Shown piece by piece: positions 63,256 to 64,000 of a DNA stretch of 64,000 nucleotides. The first letter of the stretch is position 1; each line of letters opens with the position of its first letter. A program made the translations under genes and the position numbers. The notes below the pieces were generated by a model. The model saw only the letters and a list, made by a program, of their open reading frames with translations. It did not search any database and had not been told where the DNA came from. Source of the stretch: Sphingomonas sp. (GTDB taxonomy: Bacteria > Pseudomonadota > Alphaproteobacteria > Sphingomonadales > Sphingomonadaceae). The stretch is taken from assembly GCA_021732445.1 (NCBI GenBank), contig JAKFUZ010000006.1, positions 62,001 to 126,000 of the forward strand, in the 5' to 3' direction.

Positions 63256-64000
63256 ATGAGCGAGCTGTCCAAAACCTTCGACCCGGCCGAAATTGAGCGC
63301 CGCTGGTATGCCCATTGGGAAGCGGCAGGGCTTTTCCGGCCCGAGCGGCCCGGTGCTGCGCCCTGGACGATCGTCAACCCGCCGCCAAATGTAACGGGCT
63401 CGCTGCATATTGGCCACGCGCTCGACAATACGCTGCAGGACATTCTGACGCGCTATGAGCGGCTTCGCGGCAAGGATGCGCTGTGGGTGGTCGGCACCGA
63501 CCATGCCGGCATTGCGACGCAAATGGTGGTTGAGCGGCAACTGGCCGAGCGCCAGGACAAGCGCACCAATTATTCTCGCAAGGATTTCATCGCGAAGGTT
63601 TGGGACTGGAAAGCGGAAAGTGGCGGCGAGATTACGCGGCAGCTCCGCCGGCTCGGCTGCTCGATGGACTGGGCGAACGAGCGCTTCACCATGGATGAAG
63701 GCTTCAGCAAAGCGGTGCTGAAAGTGTTTGTCGACCTCCACAAACAGGGCCTGCTCTACCGCGACAAGAGGCTCGTGAACTGGGACCCGGGCCTCGGCAC
63801 CGCGATTTCAGACCTTGAGGTCGAAACGCGCGAGGTGAAGGGCAGCTTCTGGCATTTCCGCTATCCGCTGGCCGATGGCGCGCGGTTGCCGGATGGCACC
63901 GATCATCTGGTTGTGGCGACAACCCGCCCCGAAACGATGCTCGCCGATATGGCCGTGGCGGTGAATGCGGCCGATGAGCGCTATCAATCGGTGATTGGGC
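63256..64000 (+). CDS. valS: Valyl-tRNA synthetase, N-terminal part
   Basis: The frame starts at ATG 63256 ([20 protein letters not shown]) and runs off the end of the window after 248 codons. The HIGH motif is in [39 protein letters not shown] and [16 protein letters not shown] are typical of ValS and lead into the editing domain ([19 protein letters not shown]). ValS charges tRNA-Val. The frame has no stop within the window. Confidence 0.97.
   Translation, partial: MSELSKTFDPAEIERRWYAHWEAAGLFRPERPGAAPWTIVNPPPNVTGSLHIGHALDNTLQDILTRYERLRGKDALWVVGTDHAGIATQMVVERQLAERQDKRTNYSRKDFIAKVWDWKAESGGEITRQLRRLGCSMDWANERFTMDEGFSKAVLKVFVDLHKQGLLYRDKRLVNWDPGLGTAISDLEVETREVKGSFWHFRYPLADGARLPDGTDHLVVATTRPETMLADMAVAVNAADERYQSVIG

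Overview
The window is high-GC DNA from an alphaproteobacterium, most likely an aerobic anoxygenic phototroph of the Sphingomonadales. The evidence is a bacteriochlorophyll/reaction-centre gene cluster in the order usual for that group, the oxygen-dependent cyclase AcsF, a PpsR/AerR regulator pair, the extended S9 protein, PopZ (DUF2497) and the Pcm-TolC pair. The order assignment is inferred from gene content and order.

Left edge (1-4250): a degenerate, rearranged accessory region. It holds two truncated RHS-repeat gene ends on the minus strand, each with a different C-terminal tip and a small downstream gene that could encode immunity. It also holds two copies of a VirB11 C-terminal fragment from a type IV secretion ATPase, and a stray copy of the 3' end of the neighbouring thiolase gene. 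Long direct repeats and a 7-base microhomology junction record the rearrangements.

4194-19274: metabolism and efflux. In order: acetyl-CoA acetyltransferase, a type IV prepilin peptidase with a small secreted protein, a coniferyl-aldehyde-type dehydrogenase, 4-hydroxyphenylpyruvate dioxygenase with a VOC protein and a divergent MarR regulator over a clear operator, malate synthase G, a flavin monooxygenase, and a TetR-EmrA-EmrB-outer-membrane-factor operon with a perfect 16-bp palindrome.

19295-41819: the photosynthesis gene cluster. The minus-strand operon reads bchF-bchN-bchB-bchH-bchL-bchM-lhaA-puhA-puhB-puhC-(unknown)-acsF-puhE-hemA, with mostly 1-11 nt overlaps and a few short gaps. It makes 5-aminolevulinate, the Mg-porphyrin steps, dark protochlorophyllide reduction and the reaction-centre H subunit with its assembly factors. 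The plus-strand arm reads aerR-ppsR-bchG-(pucC-like)-bchP-tspO-(87-aa membrane protein), covering regulation and late pigment tailoring. The 320-bp divergent region between bchF and aerR carries two tandem PpsR-like sites, and a third lies before bchG. An upstream ORF with a good ribosome binding site runs through a G9 tract into aerR out of frame, which could give long and short AerR forms. The puf, bchCXYZ, bchIDO and crt genes are not in the window.

41879-64000: housekeeping and signalling. In order: a lipoprotein cytochrome c, rplM-rpsI, heme A synthase, a MerC protein with Zur, TlyA, a second TspO, UbiK, a YbjN-like protein, ProC, a MarR regulator, IlvE, tRNA-Gln(UUG), an EAL phosphodiesterase, a TPR hybrid histidine kinase and a DivK-like regulator, an AraC regulator, tRNA-Cys(GCA), Pcm-TolC-PopZ, an S9 peptidase, and the start of valS. 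No rRNA, CRISPR array, intact insertion sequence or replication origin was seen. Positions 1-188 hold nothing recognisable.
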